Shown here: one piece after another, positions 47,301 through 60,846 of the stretch
Position numbering within the stretch: the stretch's first letter is position 1
How the letters are laid out: the number at the start of each line of letters is the position of its first letter
NCBI GenBank assembly: GCA_037074705.1
Contig: CM073590.1
Location: 235,340,101 to 235,404,100 of the forward strand
Length of the DNA stretch: 64,000 nt
Direction of reading: 5' to 3'
Source: Zhengitettix transpicula
Lineage: Eukaryota > Arthropoda > Insecta > Orthoptera > Tetrigidae
Translations under genes and position numbers: made by a program
Notes under the pieces: generated by a model
The model's input: only the letters and a program-made list of their open reading frames with translations
Told to the model about the DNA's origin: nothing
Database searches by the model: none

Positions 47301-49556
47301 AATTTGTGTATGACTTATTTTCACATTGACAATAAATCATAATATGAGGATGATTAAAAATTGAAAACAAATTGAAAAATTTTATTCCATGCACTGATAA
47401 TACCAATGCAAAGTAGATTGGTACTGGTTAAATACTACTTTTCAACATTGCCACCAGGTATATTCAAACATTTATTCTAAAGATACACCAAGGCATTGAT
47501 GCCAGCATAGAAGGAAACAAAGTAATTACAACTTCCTTAACATGCTTCATTTTTCCAAATAAATCAAAATTGCAGGCGGCCAGTACAGGACGACCACCCA
47601 TCCATAAAAAATGCCAGCACTTCTGGTGGGAGGTTCTAGCCATCTGCCCTACAATCCAGATGTGGTGCCCAGCAACTTCCATTTGTTTAGACAAATGAAT
47701 GAGTACCTCAGTAATATGGTATGTAATTGACACACAACAAGTAGCTGTAATGACTTTGATTTCTTCTATTCAGGCGTGGTCTCCTCAGGGTATCTGAAAG
47801 AATGTTCAGTCTTGGTGGCTATGTTTAAAAGTAATGTTTCCATTACATTACTGCATATCAGTATGCTAGCCTATGTACAGTTCTAGTTATTTTCAGCTTT
47901 GAATCATCTCCATATGTAACATTTTTTTACATCAATAATATTATTGCAATAATGGTTTTCATGTTCTCTTCACCAGGTAAAACATACAACACTTCTCCTT
48001 TTCATAATCTCAATATGGCAATTTCCTAATAGAACCCTCAATCTTATCAATAATTTAGAGAATTATTTTCATACTGAAATAAAATAATAATCCAACAAGC
48101 TGATATTCTTGGTAATGTTGGAATAGCCTTGAGGTTGTTGATGAGCCTCAACATTCTTGTAAAGTGTTACCATACTTACTCGTGTATGTCACATTTTATA
48201 CTCAAAATTTGAATGAAACAATGAGGGTGTGCATAATGCATAAATTCTAAACTGTAGATGCTGAAAACCACATGGATGAAATTCTCCAAGAATTCCAGCT
48301 GGCTAGATTGGTCAAAAACGTGATACATTTAAATGACAGCCACCAAACTGTTATATGTCTTCAGCAAATTTACCCAGCTGAAATTCAGAGAGAATTTCAC
48401 CTACCATCTACACTGGAAAATCTTATATGTTTCCTATATATATATATATATATTATTTGAAAAGTAATTCTTCCAACAATAGCCACAATGGCATGCTTTC
48501 CTTGTTTTTAGTGAATTTAATCCCAGTCATATAATATTACTCCGGGCTAATTATGAAACCTGTAAAACTGATGCTTTGTTAGCCTTAGACAATTACTTGT
48601 AACATTACCTCAGTCTGTAAGCAAAATGAGTGAATTGAGAAATATAATATTTGTATGAAAAAATAATTTAGTATCATATGTACATAAACAAGATGATAAA
48701 ATATGGTGTGCATTATAATAGAGGTCAAGGCATACACAAGTAAATACAGTACTTCATATAACACTTTGTTTTCTTAAATTAGTCAGTAGGAACTTGTTCA
48801 ACAAATAACATTAGATTCAAAGTGGTCCAGTATAGAATTTTGAAAATGACAACCCATATGTCTTGACAGCAGACTTCCGATTCATTTTCTCTGTAAATCT
48901 CACTTCCTCTACAATGCATAGCAAATGTTGACTTTATCAATTTGGAAGTGTTGTTACCAGTTAGAGAATTTCATATTTTTGAAAACCAAATATTAAACTG
49001 TGATATGAAAATGAAGATCTATAGTTATGAATGTAATAAAATTTTATCAAAATATTTGGTTAAGCAACACATGAAACTAACAGATTTGAAAGACTTATTT
49101 GAAATTATGAATTAGATATATAATCTCAATGTGTGTGTGAAACAATACTGCTAAATAATAATTTAAAATATCAGAATGAACCTCAAAGTTAATTTGACTG
49201 AAATTAGCTAATTAGAAATGCATTTCTCACAGGCAATATTGGTTGTTAACTGAATTTGTATAAAATTAATGAAATGATTATTTTCCTCTCAGAATGTTTC
49301 TTGTAGAGAGAGGACTAGAAACATACATTCTTAATGCATTCAAATAACTTTTTGAAAATATAGCTAATGTTGTTTCATCACCCACAAAACTATCTTAACA
49401 TAATTAGCCATTTCTTGTAGTATTCTCAAAAATGAAATGAATCTATTGAACATCAATAAAATTGATACCATAAAAATTCCTTACTTTTTCATCTGTTTAA
49501 AAGCCAATAAATAATACCAAAACACAGGCCAATTTAAATTAAGCACAAATTTTAAT
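44400..49556 (-). other. Candidate long 3' UTR and flank of HELZ, repeat-poor
   Basis: About 5.2 kb follow the HELZ stop with no convincing coding frame and little of the repeat traffic seen to the left, apart from a decayed mariner C-terminus at 47435-47700 and a short TA run at 48439-48452. Several minus-strand AATAAA words exist (for example near 45835, 44772 and 44386), so the end of the transcript cannot be fixed. Vertebrate HELZ has a long 3' UTR, which makes a long one plausible. This is inference only. Confidence 0.3.
47435..47700 (-). pseudogene. Decayed mariner transposase C-terminus
   Basis: Read on the minus strand, two frames together give CNFDLFGKMK and then AGINALVYL, stop, NKCLNIPGGNVEK, stop. 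This follows the mariner C-terminal pattern (CDFHLFGPLK ... ALVxRWDKCLNxxGDYVEK). Frameshifts and stops are present. No terminal repeats were identified. It lies in the HELZ 3' flank in the same orientation as HELZ. Confidence 0.5.
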
Positions 49557-50114
49557 TTAAGAAAAATAATGATACAGGCCAGAGCCTTGATGTCCTCGAG
49601 ATCCAAGTGTGCGTAGCACTGCAAATGGATCCCCACCTCGCTCTACTACTTCATTTTCTCCAGCTGATATGTTGTTCCCACAATTACGTTGTCCCTGGGC
49701 ACGTACCACACTTGCATATGTGGGCCCACAGGCAAACCCATTACGCAAATCAGATTCCATGTCTTCTTTCCCATCAATGACTGAATTTTGTGCAGTATGG
49801 AAAGGTTGCAAACCTATACTTACAGCTGCTTTTGCATAACCAGCAAATGCTCCACTGCTGCTCCCACCTCCAACAGAATTCTTCCCTTCGAGAAGAGTGT
49901 GTACTGGAGGAGGTCGCTGAGATTCAGACCAATTGCTCTGACGTTGGTACAATGGCAAAGACTGCTGCTTAGATTGTCCTCTTTCTTCACTCTGTCGAAT
50001 CTGCTCACTCTCCCTCAAAGGTGATGACATTTCTCTCGGTCCAAATACACGAATATCTGTAGGTTTCTCATGTCCAGAGAACCAATTTTGTGCTTTCGAT
50101 ACCAGATTATTCAT
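49557..50114 (-). CDS. HELZ: HELZ terminal exon
   Basis: Acceptor CTTGTAG precedes ATGAATAATCTGG, and the frame runs 185 codons to TAA at 49557-49559. The first codon is ATG, but the acceptor and in-phase preceding exon show it is internal, not a start. The encoded tail is Ser/Gln/Gly-rich (for example [20 protein letters not shown]), without a recognised domain. The reverse strand of this exon is open in places but those frames are shadows. Confidence 0.85.
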   Translation of the reverse strand: MNNLVSKAQNWFSGHEKPTDIRVFGPREMSSPLRESEQIRQSEERGQSKQQSLPLYQRQSNWSESQRPPPVHTLLEGKNSVGGGSSSGAFAGYAKAAVSIGLQPFHTAQNSVIDGKEDMESDLRNGFACGPTYASVVRAQGQRNCGNNISAGENEVVERGGDPFAVLRTLGSRGHQGSGLYHYFS

Positions 50115-51607
50115 CTACAAGAAAAAGGATATCAATCAAATGTGAATACAATTTCTGAACAATACAAAGTGAGATGACTAATTTCGACATTATAAATTAA
50201 ACTTATTAGAATGAACTTAATAATTAATTATGTTTTTTTAGTTACTCGGTAAATGTTTTAGTCTCAACTTTTAAAATAGGATAATTGTTTGGAATTAGCA
50301 TGTGCACATATGTATACATATCAGTTATGACCCAAAATATGAATGCGTAAGTCAGTATTTTGTAAAAGTACACAAGTGATTTACAATGAGTTGTGAAAAT
50401 ATGCAATTATTCAGATCATGTTAATGTTTTCAACATCAATCATCTTCAATACTTCATGTCATTTACCTGACATATTTGTTGATGATTCTTCTCATCAAAT
50501 GTTTCACTTGTTGGCACATTCTCAGGAGTTGGAAGTACTGCCTTGGTCTGTTTTGAAGTAATGTATTCAAGGAACCTATAAGAAAAGAACGAACCCATTT
50601 CAACAAATGCATATGACACACATGAAAAAACAGTCATTTCTTATAGTATATTCTTCAAAGATTTTGTGGTGTGATTGTACCCTCTTTCATGATTTGGCTT
50701 AACTTCAACATATAGAAAGTGCGCACCAACAGAAAAGAATTTGCTCACGTAAACAAAATTACGCCAGGTAGCGGAAGGCACCATTATTTTTGTATTGACG
50801 CGGCGGGAAGAAGCTGAAGGGATGGTCAGTCGGATGAGAGGGGAGTCGCTGAGAGGACGGCAAAGGAGGAAGTTGTTTTTGGAAAAGTAACGGGACAGAA
50901 GGAGAGCCGTGGTTTGAACAACTAAGCAGGACCCGACAACTGGCTGGCGTCGAAGATTCCGGGATACCTGCAGGAAGAGAAGTGACGCTGCCTGCTATTC
51001 ACTGGAGGCACATCTGAGTGAGCAAATCCCACGATTAGTTTTTTTTACAATTTTTTTAAACAAGATTTCAATTGCTACTAAATTTTAGTTAGTTCGAATT
51101 CCACCCCAGATGAGAAATTAAACGTGCGCACTTTGCATATCACTGAAAGTCGTAATATTTGTAACAAAAATAGATGTGTAAATGTATAATTTATAATAAA
51201 ATAAAATTCTCATCAAGGAGTTACAATAAAGACCTTACCACAATTTTTTCTAGTAAAAGAAGACACTAAACTCAATTACTTGAATAGTGTAAAATCTGTA
51301 AATATACATTTAGCAACTTAAAATGATTTTCAAAAAAAAGTAACAGGACAAAGTCAAATTAGACAAGTCGAGAGAAAAAATCCCAGAGTTTTGAAAATTG
51401 GTACAGTTGATCCTTAGTATATTAGTTTAAAGGAAATAAAGGATCTTAGTACTGATGCAGATGGGCAGCCTTTAAAGGAAACGTTTTTTAGTTTTTTGCT
51501 CATAGCTCAGAAACTATCACTCATAGCAAAAAATTGCTTTGTATAAAAGTACAAAAGTGTTCTTAAACATTTATTACGTAAGACCAACAGTTTCAGATAT
51601 ATATATA

Positions 51608-51679
<72 letters not shown>

Positions 51680-54600
51680 AACATACATAATATTAGGAGA
51701 ATCCATTAAAGAATAGGAACTAATTTGGTGACAAAGTCGGAGAATTCTGGGGATTATTGTAGGAAGGATGTTTTTAAGATCTGGGTTGGATTGCAGTCCA
51801 GTGTAAGTGAGGCGGAGAATGGATTTAAATTTTTGTAGTCCAGGAAAGTAGGTGGTAAGGGGTGGACTACGTTTCTTGTGTTGATCAAGTATGGGCTTTG
51901 GTAGTTGGATAGTGGATTGTGCATGGGATATTTGTTTCACTGCACAATAGTGTGTGGGAATTGAGAAGGAGCCTTCACCGATGGCCCTGTACCAGATGAT
52001 CAATTACTGGATCAAGCAGAGATAGACGATGGGATATACATACAATTATATGTTATTTTTATTTAACAATAAAATGTAAATAAAGCATGTATTGTAAAAT
52101 TTTGTTACCTGCTCAACCTATAACTTCAAAACCAATGGTCTTAAGTAAAAAATATTTAAGAACACTTTTGTAGGAAATAAATTTTATCAGCTTCAATTTT
52201 TCGCGAGTGATAGTTTCCAAGCTTTAAAGGCCCCCCTCCTCCCTCTAGATCACTCCGTCCCCCAAATCCCACCACCAGGACTCTTTAATTTCTTTCAACT
52301 AAAGTACCCAGGATCAACTCCGCCCAATTTTCAAACTCTGGGATTTTTTCTGTCAAATGGCCTTTATAGGTCTAATTTGACTGAGCTAATATCTGTAAAT
52401 CTGTAAATATGTTTTTATTACATCAATATTTAAAGAGAGTAATGACTCAATTAGAAACTATGGACCTATTTATATAATAAATAGAACTCTGACATTTTAA
52501 TATTCTGTTACTGATAGTTTAAAATGTCAAAATTATTGATATATTAGCAGAGGTTTATTAATAAGTAAAATATTGAAATTAATTTGTTGATCAATATCAG
52601 CTTGCCAACCAAAGTGACAAAGCTTTCAATACCAACATTCCATTGAATTTTAATAATTACGACTGTGTGTTTATCAATAAAGTGGCATACCTTTCAAAAT
52701 TTTAAATTGATTATTATAAATGGAATCACACATAGGTGAAAGCATTTAGAGATTTTTTAAAAGTATTTAATGTTATCTCTGTGTGTGTATACTAGTAAAT
52801 TTTACAAATCCAGCTATACATGAGTTTCATTACTTGTTAACAAGTGTAAAGGAACAACCTAAAATGCTTAAGGTAAATTATATCAATTAAAGGAGGGAAC
52901 AAAAAACGTTAGTTACCTGCTTGCTGGTTCTGGACCAACTGTTTCAAATAAATGGTGATACCATTCGAGTTGTCGGGAATGAGATTCAAGAAAATCCACT
53001 AAATTGATATTAGGTGGCAGGAAGCAAGACAAATCAGGCTGAAATGTAAATACACAGATTTAAAATTTGCAGTAATAGATAATTGACAAGAAATTGTAGC
53101 ACTTTTACTAATTCAGTTCAAGTAAATTCCTTTCTATACAATAATGTCTGAAAATGTTCAATAATTTCACAGTTAATTGATATACAATTATGTTTTTTTT
53201 TTATTCATACATAACCCATTTTCTTAAAATAAAGTTGTGGTCATCTGATACATTCATGAAAAATAGTAATAGGCGTGTTTATAAATTTACGTCATTGGTT
53301 ACAAGACCAGATACAATGGTATCTCAACAAAGTTATGTAACTCACTTTCACTGGCTAAACAATACTGTACAATATCAGGAAGAGAAGGGAGCCTTATAAA
53401 CCAAATTCAATATTATTAATAAGAAACTTACATTTTAAAAATGATTGTAAAAAGCTTGTTTGAGAAAAACTTTTAACTTATCAATAATTACCTGTTGAAG
53501 TTTTTCTGGAAAGTGTACATTATGCAAAAATTGTATGTGGTCTGCTTTATTATTTCCAGGTCTTTCCCCTATAGGATCAGCCTGCTTTCCTTGATGTAAT
53601 GCCAGCTGACAACCAACTGATGATGAATCGGTGAATGGTAAATACGGTCTCAAGAACGGTGGGTGTCCAGGTATGTAAATGTCATTTGTACTTGGCAGAG
53701 ATGGTCGCAATATGGGAGGAGGTGGTTTGTTTCTATTTACTGGACTACTGGCTGGAATGGATGGAAAATTTAGACCCCAAGTATTCATAACTGGGTTGGA
53801 CATTGCAGGTGGACATACCAATGGCCGTGGAGGAGGGAGCTGCAATGGGAAGAAGCCAGCAGCTGGCGAAAGAGGAGGTGGAATTTGTGGTGAGCAATAA
53901 TATAAAGCAGGTAAAGAGAAAGGTGGTATGTACTGCGGTGGATGAGGTGGAAGACATGGAGGCTGTGATACAGGAGAAAACCTTAATGGAGGAACACCAA
54001 ATGGACTCAACATAGAGGGCAACTGGAAGAAAGATTCTGTCTGATACTGACGAGGGATAAATTCAGGTGCTAATGGGTTGAGAACGTAGGTCTTCTTGAG
54101 TTCTACTCCATCCAACTGGCTACGTAATTGTGTCCACGTAATGCCAAACAGACTCTGATTGCTATTGCAGATTTCAATGAAGCGTTCCCAAACTTTCCTG
54201 TTAGAAAAATTTGTGACTGTATTAAACTAAATTAATTAATTAGATCAGTAAATGGAGATGAGGAACGAGACATGCATGTTTCACATTCAAACATGGTAAA
54301 TAATCAAACATCAATTTGCTTAAACATAATTTTGCACAACAATAATAAACATCAAGTAGAGGGATAACAGTAGAATAAATTACTCCTGACTTTCCAACTG
54401 GTACTTCCATGGCTTAGGGCTGCATGCTGCTGTTGTTTTATCCTCAATACAATGGTAGTGTCTGTCATTGAAATATCACCGTCTGAACTTTTACCCACCC
54501 AGTAGACACCCAAGTCACTTATGCAATAATAAATATCCTATTAATTTTAATATTGTATTTAAATACGGAAATAAATAAATATGTAAATGCCTCCCCCACA

Positions 54601-57600
54601 TTAAAAATTAGTGTCAACTCTTATAGTTTAATGATCCACTTAGAATTTAATCATCTTGGAATATAAATGTGGCCAATAGTACATATACATTATGTATAGT
54701 AATCTTTTAATACTTTAAAATAGGTATAAAAAACTAACTTACCTACAACGGCCTACAGAACACAGCGCTATAGGATCACCAATGACTGCTACAAGACTCT
54801 GAGCTCTAGTGATGGCAGTGTTCAACAATTTTGAATTGGACAAAAAACCATAGTCAAATTCATCAGCACTGTCTTTCATTTGTGAAAAACAAGTTCTCCT
54901 AGTGCGAACTGTACTAAGAAATATTGCACGAAACTGTTTTCCTAAAAAATAAAATCGTAACTTGAAATACAGTGTGCACAAAATAAACAAAGAAAGGCAA
55001 ATAAATGAATGCAATCTGATAACTAGTGACAATTTTGATACTATGTACTATTCCAAAATATATTAGGTCCTTTATTATAAAAATTAATTATGTGATAGTA
55101 GGTGATAAAATGATACCTTGTACATTTAACACTCGCTCCACAGATATACCACCCATCCTTCTTTTACGAAGTTCTGAACGAATCCTGAACACTTGGTCAG
55201 CATATGGGGTCATTATTCCAATGCTTTGATCATCCATTTTACCCCAACTTGAAGGCCAGACCTTTTTCAGTTCACATACCCTCTCAACAACTTCATAAAC
55301 CTGAAAAAAGATTTCATTAGGAATATTCTTTAGTATTTCAGACATAAATCTGCATGAACTAAAATAACATTACCTCAGAGTTATTATAGAAAGCTGTAGA
55401 ATTAATGTCTTGGACATCTTCTCCTCGAGTAGTAAAGAATGTGAGAGGATAAAACTTTTCATGTCGTGGTTGTTTACCACTGCTTACCAACTTCTGATCA
55501 TAAAACAATTCTGATGTAAACTATGAGAGAAAATAACAAGGAATGTAAATTTTGCACTTCTGCACTACTATAAGAAACATTAACATGAAAAAATATACAC
55601 ATTATAAATTTTAACTAAAATTAATTTTCAAAATTGCTTTCATGACATTTTATTGCAATATGATACATAAGTCCAAATATATTGATGATGGGGTTGAAAT
55701 TGCAAGCCATGACTCACATTGTTTGCTCCACAAATAAAACAGTGGAGTGAAATGTGGGAAAAGGTCATTCTTCCAAAGATCATAAGATATACCTCTAATG
55801 AAAATTGCATAGTAAGAAATTGTTTAATGAATTTCTAATCACTTTACCTGTATGATTGCTTCATGGGCTCTGTAATTCTCACACAGAAGAATTTTACAAG
55901 GGAATGAAGCAGGGTAATGATCATACAATCGTTCCAAGAGAGAAACATGAAGATTGCGCTCCCTTGCAAATGAAGAAAACAATTCAGGACTTAGCTGTAA
56001 AATAAAAAAGTACGGTATTACATGGCAACTAACAGTATCATTACAACATGAAATGAAATGCTGTTAAATAGACACTGAAACAGGCTAGGATCCTGGTCCA
56101 TAAACATACATATCCTGATTACTTAATGGTACTTAGAGATACTTTAAAAGTTCATGCACACTTAAAAACAAACTTGCTTCTTTCTAATCAGAAATTTAAG
56201 ATTCAAAATATCATACATTTAAATGTACAATACAATTCATCATGAATGTCATAAAGTTCTATTTGATTAAAACATTCTTCCAGAACTACTACATATTGCA
56301 GAACTATAAATTTACATATCCAGATATGCCTAAAAAATTAGTTCATTTAAGCAACTAAATTTATAATTAACATGAACATGTCTTTGACCTGATGACAGAA
56401 AAAAAATTCATCTTGAAATGACATCTGTGAATGACTACAGATACTTCTCAGCAGATTTTTTTGCCAAAGAAGATTTGAGATAAGGTGAAATGGCTGAAAA
56501 CATATTCATGATTCACACTCAATTGGCAAAGTCAGTAAGTTTCCCTTACACTTTGGCAACTATTAGGCTACTAAATTTTATAACTGAAATGTGATCAACA
56601 GGTATTATTTCAAATATTTTGAGGGTTATGATAGATGTGGTTTGAAGCCAAAGTTTTTACTATAAAACATTAGTACCTGCATGTGATCACCAGCAAGGAC
56701 AATACGTGTTTCTGGATTTGCCAAGGCAAGGGGCATAATAGCTTCACACTCCATAGCCTGGGCCGCTTCATCCAATAATATATGAGAAAAATGACCTGCA
56801 ATGCAAATTAACATCACAAATCTGAACAACAATACGTAAAAATCAAGCTACAGGTACAAAAGAAAAGTAGCATTACTTCAACTTGAGAATCTATAAATAT
56901 AAATGACAAAAAATGTTCCTAATACAATATGTTTACAAGTATCTCAAATGATATTTTTGCTTACTTAAAGGCAATACCACAAAGCACAAATTATCAGAAT
57001 AAATTTAAACATTGCATTCAAGCATATTCACAATTGTATATGGACAGAGAATGAAATAGAGTTTGCTTGTTTAGCTTCAAAGTAAAATTAAATTATGATG
57101 AGATAAATTTCCATGTCCTAATTTATTGTATCTATACTCAGGTGAAAGCCTATTATTTGTGTAGTAGTTTGTATATGCATAAGTGTTGCTTAGGTTAAAT
57201 CATATCTCAGAATCTAACCTTTCGGAAGGCCAAGTGTTGACAGATACATTGAAATACTCAAGGTCACCACAACAACCCGATGTTTCATGATGTCAGCCAA
57301 AGTAGGTACACAAAATGATTTCCCTCCGCCTTTCAGTTCTATTAAACAATACTGAAACAATTAAAGCATTAAATTAGTACTGAAATATTACACTCCAAAC
57401 CACAAAGATCAAATACTACAACTAACCTTCTGGACAACTTGATTTACAGTAGCCACCCAACGTTTGTGGTAATAAATTCTTAAGGGCCGAGCATATTCGT
57501 TGCCAGACTCCACATATGGATGAAGATAATCTTTGATGTACAAGTCAGCAGCACTGAGAACCACTTTAATTATATATACTATAACACACATCATCTCATT

Positions 57601-60075
57601 ACAACTACAAAACAACTGCATTGAGACCAGTTCATAATATGGAAACAAACTTCATGATTTTTTCAGCACAAAATTATGAATGTATGCTATCATTTCTACT
57701 TACCTGTTGGAGTGTGTACAAACTAATATATGAGTCTTGGGTTGAAGCAACAGCTGTTTGATGGCCTGAGCTAAGGTGTACGTTTTCCCAGTTCCAAAAG
57801 GTCCTGTTGAAGTTATAAGACAATATACAAACAAGAATGTAATAATTTTAGTTTGTAAATATAATCTGCTTCCAAGTGAAAATTTAAATAAATAGAGCAG
57901 TTGAAATAAAGTTAATAAACAAAGAAATTCCATTCTCTTGGTTGTTTAAGTTTTTATATTGTCCTCTGATCCACAATTAATCTTTAGATCTGTGATACCA
58001 TTATCTTCAAAAACAATATTAGGCACTTGCACTACCATATATGTGATTCCTCAAAAATCTGTTGTATCATTAATAAAAATAGATATCATTCACGAGCCAA
58101 TCAAATTTTTGTACTTAATACTTTCTAACTCATGCATCAACCATTAATAATAATCTATTAACAATCATTGTTAAAAATACAGTTAGCAATTGTATACCTA
58201 TTATTAAAATTGGAGGCAAAGGACAAGATACAGGAGTTGTAATGGCGACCACAGCTTCTTTTTGCTTCAAATTCAGTTTTGAGTCAAGAATTTCACTCCA
58301 TTGCCTGAAAAATATCATCCATGATAGTAAAATACATTAAGACATTATGACTGTAATATATGAAGTGTTAGAAGGAGAGTTTCCAAATATTCTGCCAATT
58401 TTTCCCTACGACACCTCAAAAGTTACACACTGGACTCTCACCAAAATATGCTCTACTGACATAACTTCTTGTTGTTCTATACATGATAGCCCACACTTCT
58501 TTTCTATGCAATACCTCCCACATTTCTTTCCTGACACCTCCAATAATTTGTGAGGTTTACAGATGTTTAGAGGACACACCCATTCCTATCCATTGGAAAG
58601 CAACCATGATGGTTTTCAGCGTGCAAATTTTATACGTAAATAAATTGTATCAGAAGAAATATTTTGAGTGACTAAGTGTAGATATTGTAAGTGATTTAAA
58701 CATTTGAAGTGAATAGAGGGTGAAAGAATCCAACATTATTGCCATGCCATTGATTTGTAAACTATACTAAAATAGAAAGAACGGTAAGTTAAAATAAAAG
58801 CCTTTTCACTAGCACCACTAACCTTTGAGGAGTCCATGGAATATTTGGTTCCAAGTAAGTGTCAGGAAAAATGGTATGGAAATCAGCCATTTTATCTATG
58901 GCATAGTGCCATTCACAGTATGGAATCCTGTTCAATTGAAATTGCACTTCCGTTTGGAATTCGGTGTCTGGTTCCAGATTCAGAGTATTTACAGTATTTG
59001 CTGCCAATCGTAGATAAATTACATTTTTCCCTTTGTCTTCAATTAGGGCTTCATATACTACTCGTGCAGAACCTGCCCTGCCTGTTGTTGAAGTTTTTTC
59101 TGCACACACAAAAATTACTGCTAAAATTTTAACAGTTAAAGAGCACAAAAAATTATAGGTATCAGTACGTCTGACAAATATATTTGTGAAAGTCATGGAA
59201 ACCTTATGTTTTAATTCTTCATTGAGCTGGGTATAAAGCCAGGGAACTGTCTATGCATCAACTACACTGGGAATGCCATCATTCTCTAATACAGCTAACA
59301 AATTACTGAAACGTTTTCTTTACTCGTGTTTGCTTTTGGCTATACAATTATAAATATGTTTAGTATTTTGTGAATGAACAAACAGTAGCATACTCAAATA
59401 TTAGTTCATACTTAGTGGAAGTACTGATCTAGATTGGTGCATACAGTATTGTATTCTTAATTTGTTCTGATCTGACATAAAATTTCTCAAGATACTCCCA
59501 TTTTTCTAGGTTTTTTTACCCATTTTGACTTTAGTCAATTACATCACCATCTGTGAATGAAATGACTTCAATTAAAGGTCAAATAAATGTAAATGTTTCT
59601 AGAGAATCCAACAAATATGCAATGAAAAATATGGGTAAATAAGGTAAGTATTTTATCATCCCTGCAACCCCTTCCCCAGAACCAGGAGGTGAAGGGAATG
59701 TGGATTCAATTTTGGTATCATTGGATTGTAGCATGTACATTTTGCACATATTTCCATAGGTCCAACAATCCTTGTTTGTTTCGAACACCACAGAAAAGCC
59801 AGGATAGGAGGTCAATGATTGGCAGTGTGTTTGTCACAAAAAATGGAAAGTGGTTGGGCCACAACCAGTTGAACACACGTTTATTTAGAACCCTGTGATT
59901 ATGGATGTCAGCCCTGGAATTGGAAAAATGAGATACAAAACACAGAGGCTCTCAGCCTCCTTCTTCAGGAAGGAGTGTTACAGGATATGTATGACATTGT
60001 GAAAAAATATTGCAATATTATCACAATTATGTTTGACAATGTCATATCCTTATTAATATTGTGTGTGTGTGTGTC

Positions 60076-60124
<49 letters not shown>

Positions 60125-60582
60125 ACTTGGATAGTGAGGAAGGATAGAAATAAATAGGAGAAATAGGAGGATTGCGCTTTATTTGAATTCATATGCTCGG
60201 GCGAAGAATTACGCACATAGAAAAGCATATGTTCAAAGCAGAGAGAAGGATGGAAGAAGAAGGAAAGACTGAAAATATTTGACCCAGGCGGGACTTGAAC
60301 CCACGTATTCTGCTTAGTACACAGACGCCTTAACCATCTCGGCCACCGGGTCAAGTTCCCGACCAGGCAAATATAGACAGTCTTATTGTGGACAATTAAT
60401 AGTTTTTAGTTGAGGAATGGATAGAGTAGAGGGAATGAAGTATTAGGAGCTTCCATTAAGGAATAAATACAATATTAGGAGAATCCATTTAAGGAATTAA
60501 TTCACATTCAAACTTGGATAGTGAGGAAGGATAGAAATAAATAGGAGAAATAGGAGGATTGCGCTTTATTTGAATTCATATG

Positions 60583-60644
<62 letters not shown>

Positions 60645-60798
60645 AGAATGTGACATTGTCAAAAATATTGGTATGGAAAGGATAGAGAGATAGATTGTGG
60701 CTTACCTGAAAGTGAAGTGCGGTGTCGCCATGAGGAACTGAAGGTTGTTCTTCAAATTTTCGGAGGCTCTCAGCCTCCTTCTTCAGGAAGGATATATA

Positions 60799-60846
<48 letters not shown>

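Noticed and set aside
49609..50024. Plus-strand frames of 60-78 codons
   Set aside because: Antisense of the HELZ terminal exon.
51593..51690. YIYIYIYI and VCVCVC protein ends
   Set aside because: Translation of microsatellites.
53679..54015. Plus-strand Gly-rich frames
   Set aside because: Antisense of the proline-rich HELZ exon.
59200..59330. Extra HELZ exon reading [17 protein letters not shown] on the minus strand
   Set aside because: The flanking exons already join in phase and the frame has a stop; the origin is unclear.
60281..60352. Functional serine tRNA gene
   Set aside because: The anticodon ACT and short variable arm do not fit; the SINE body follows directly.
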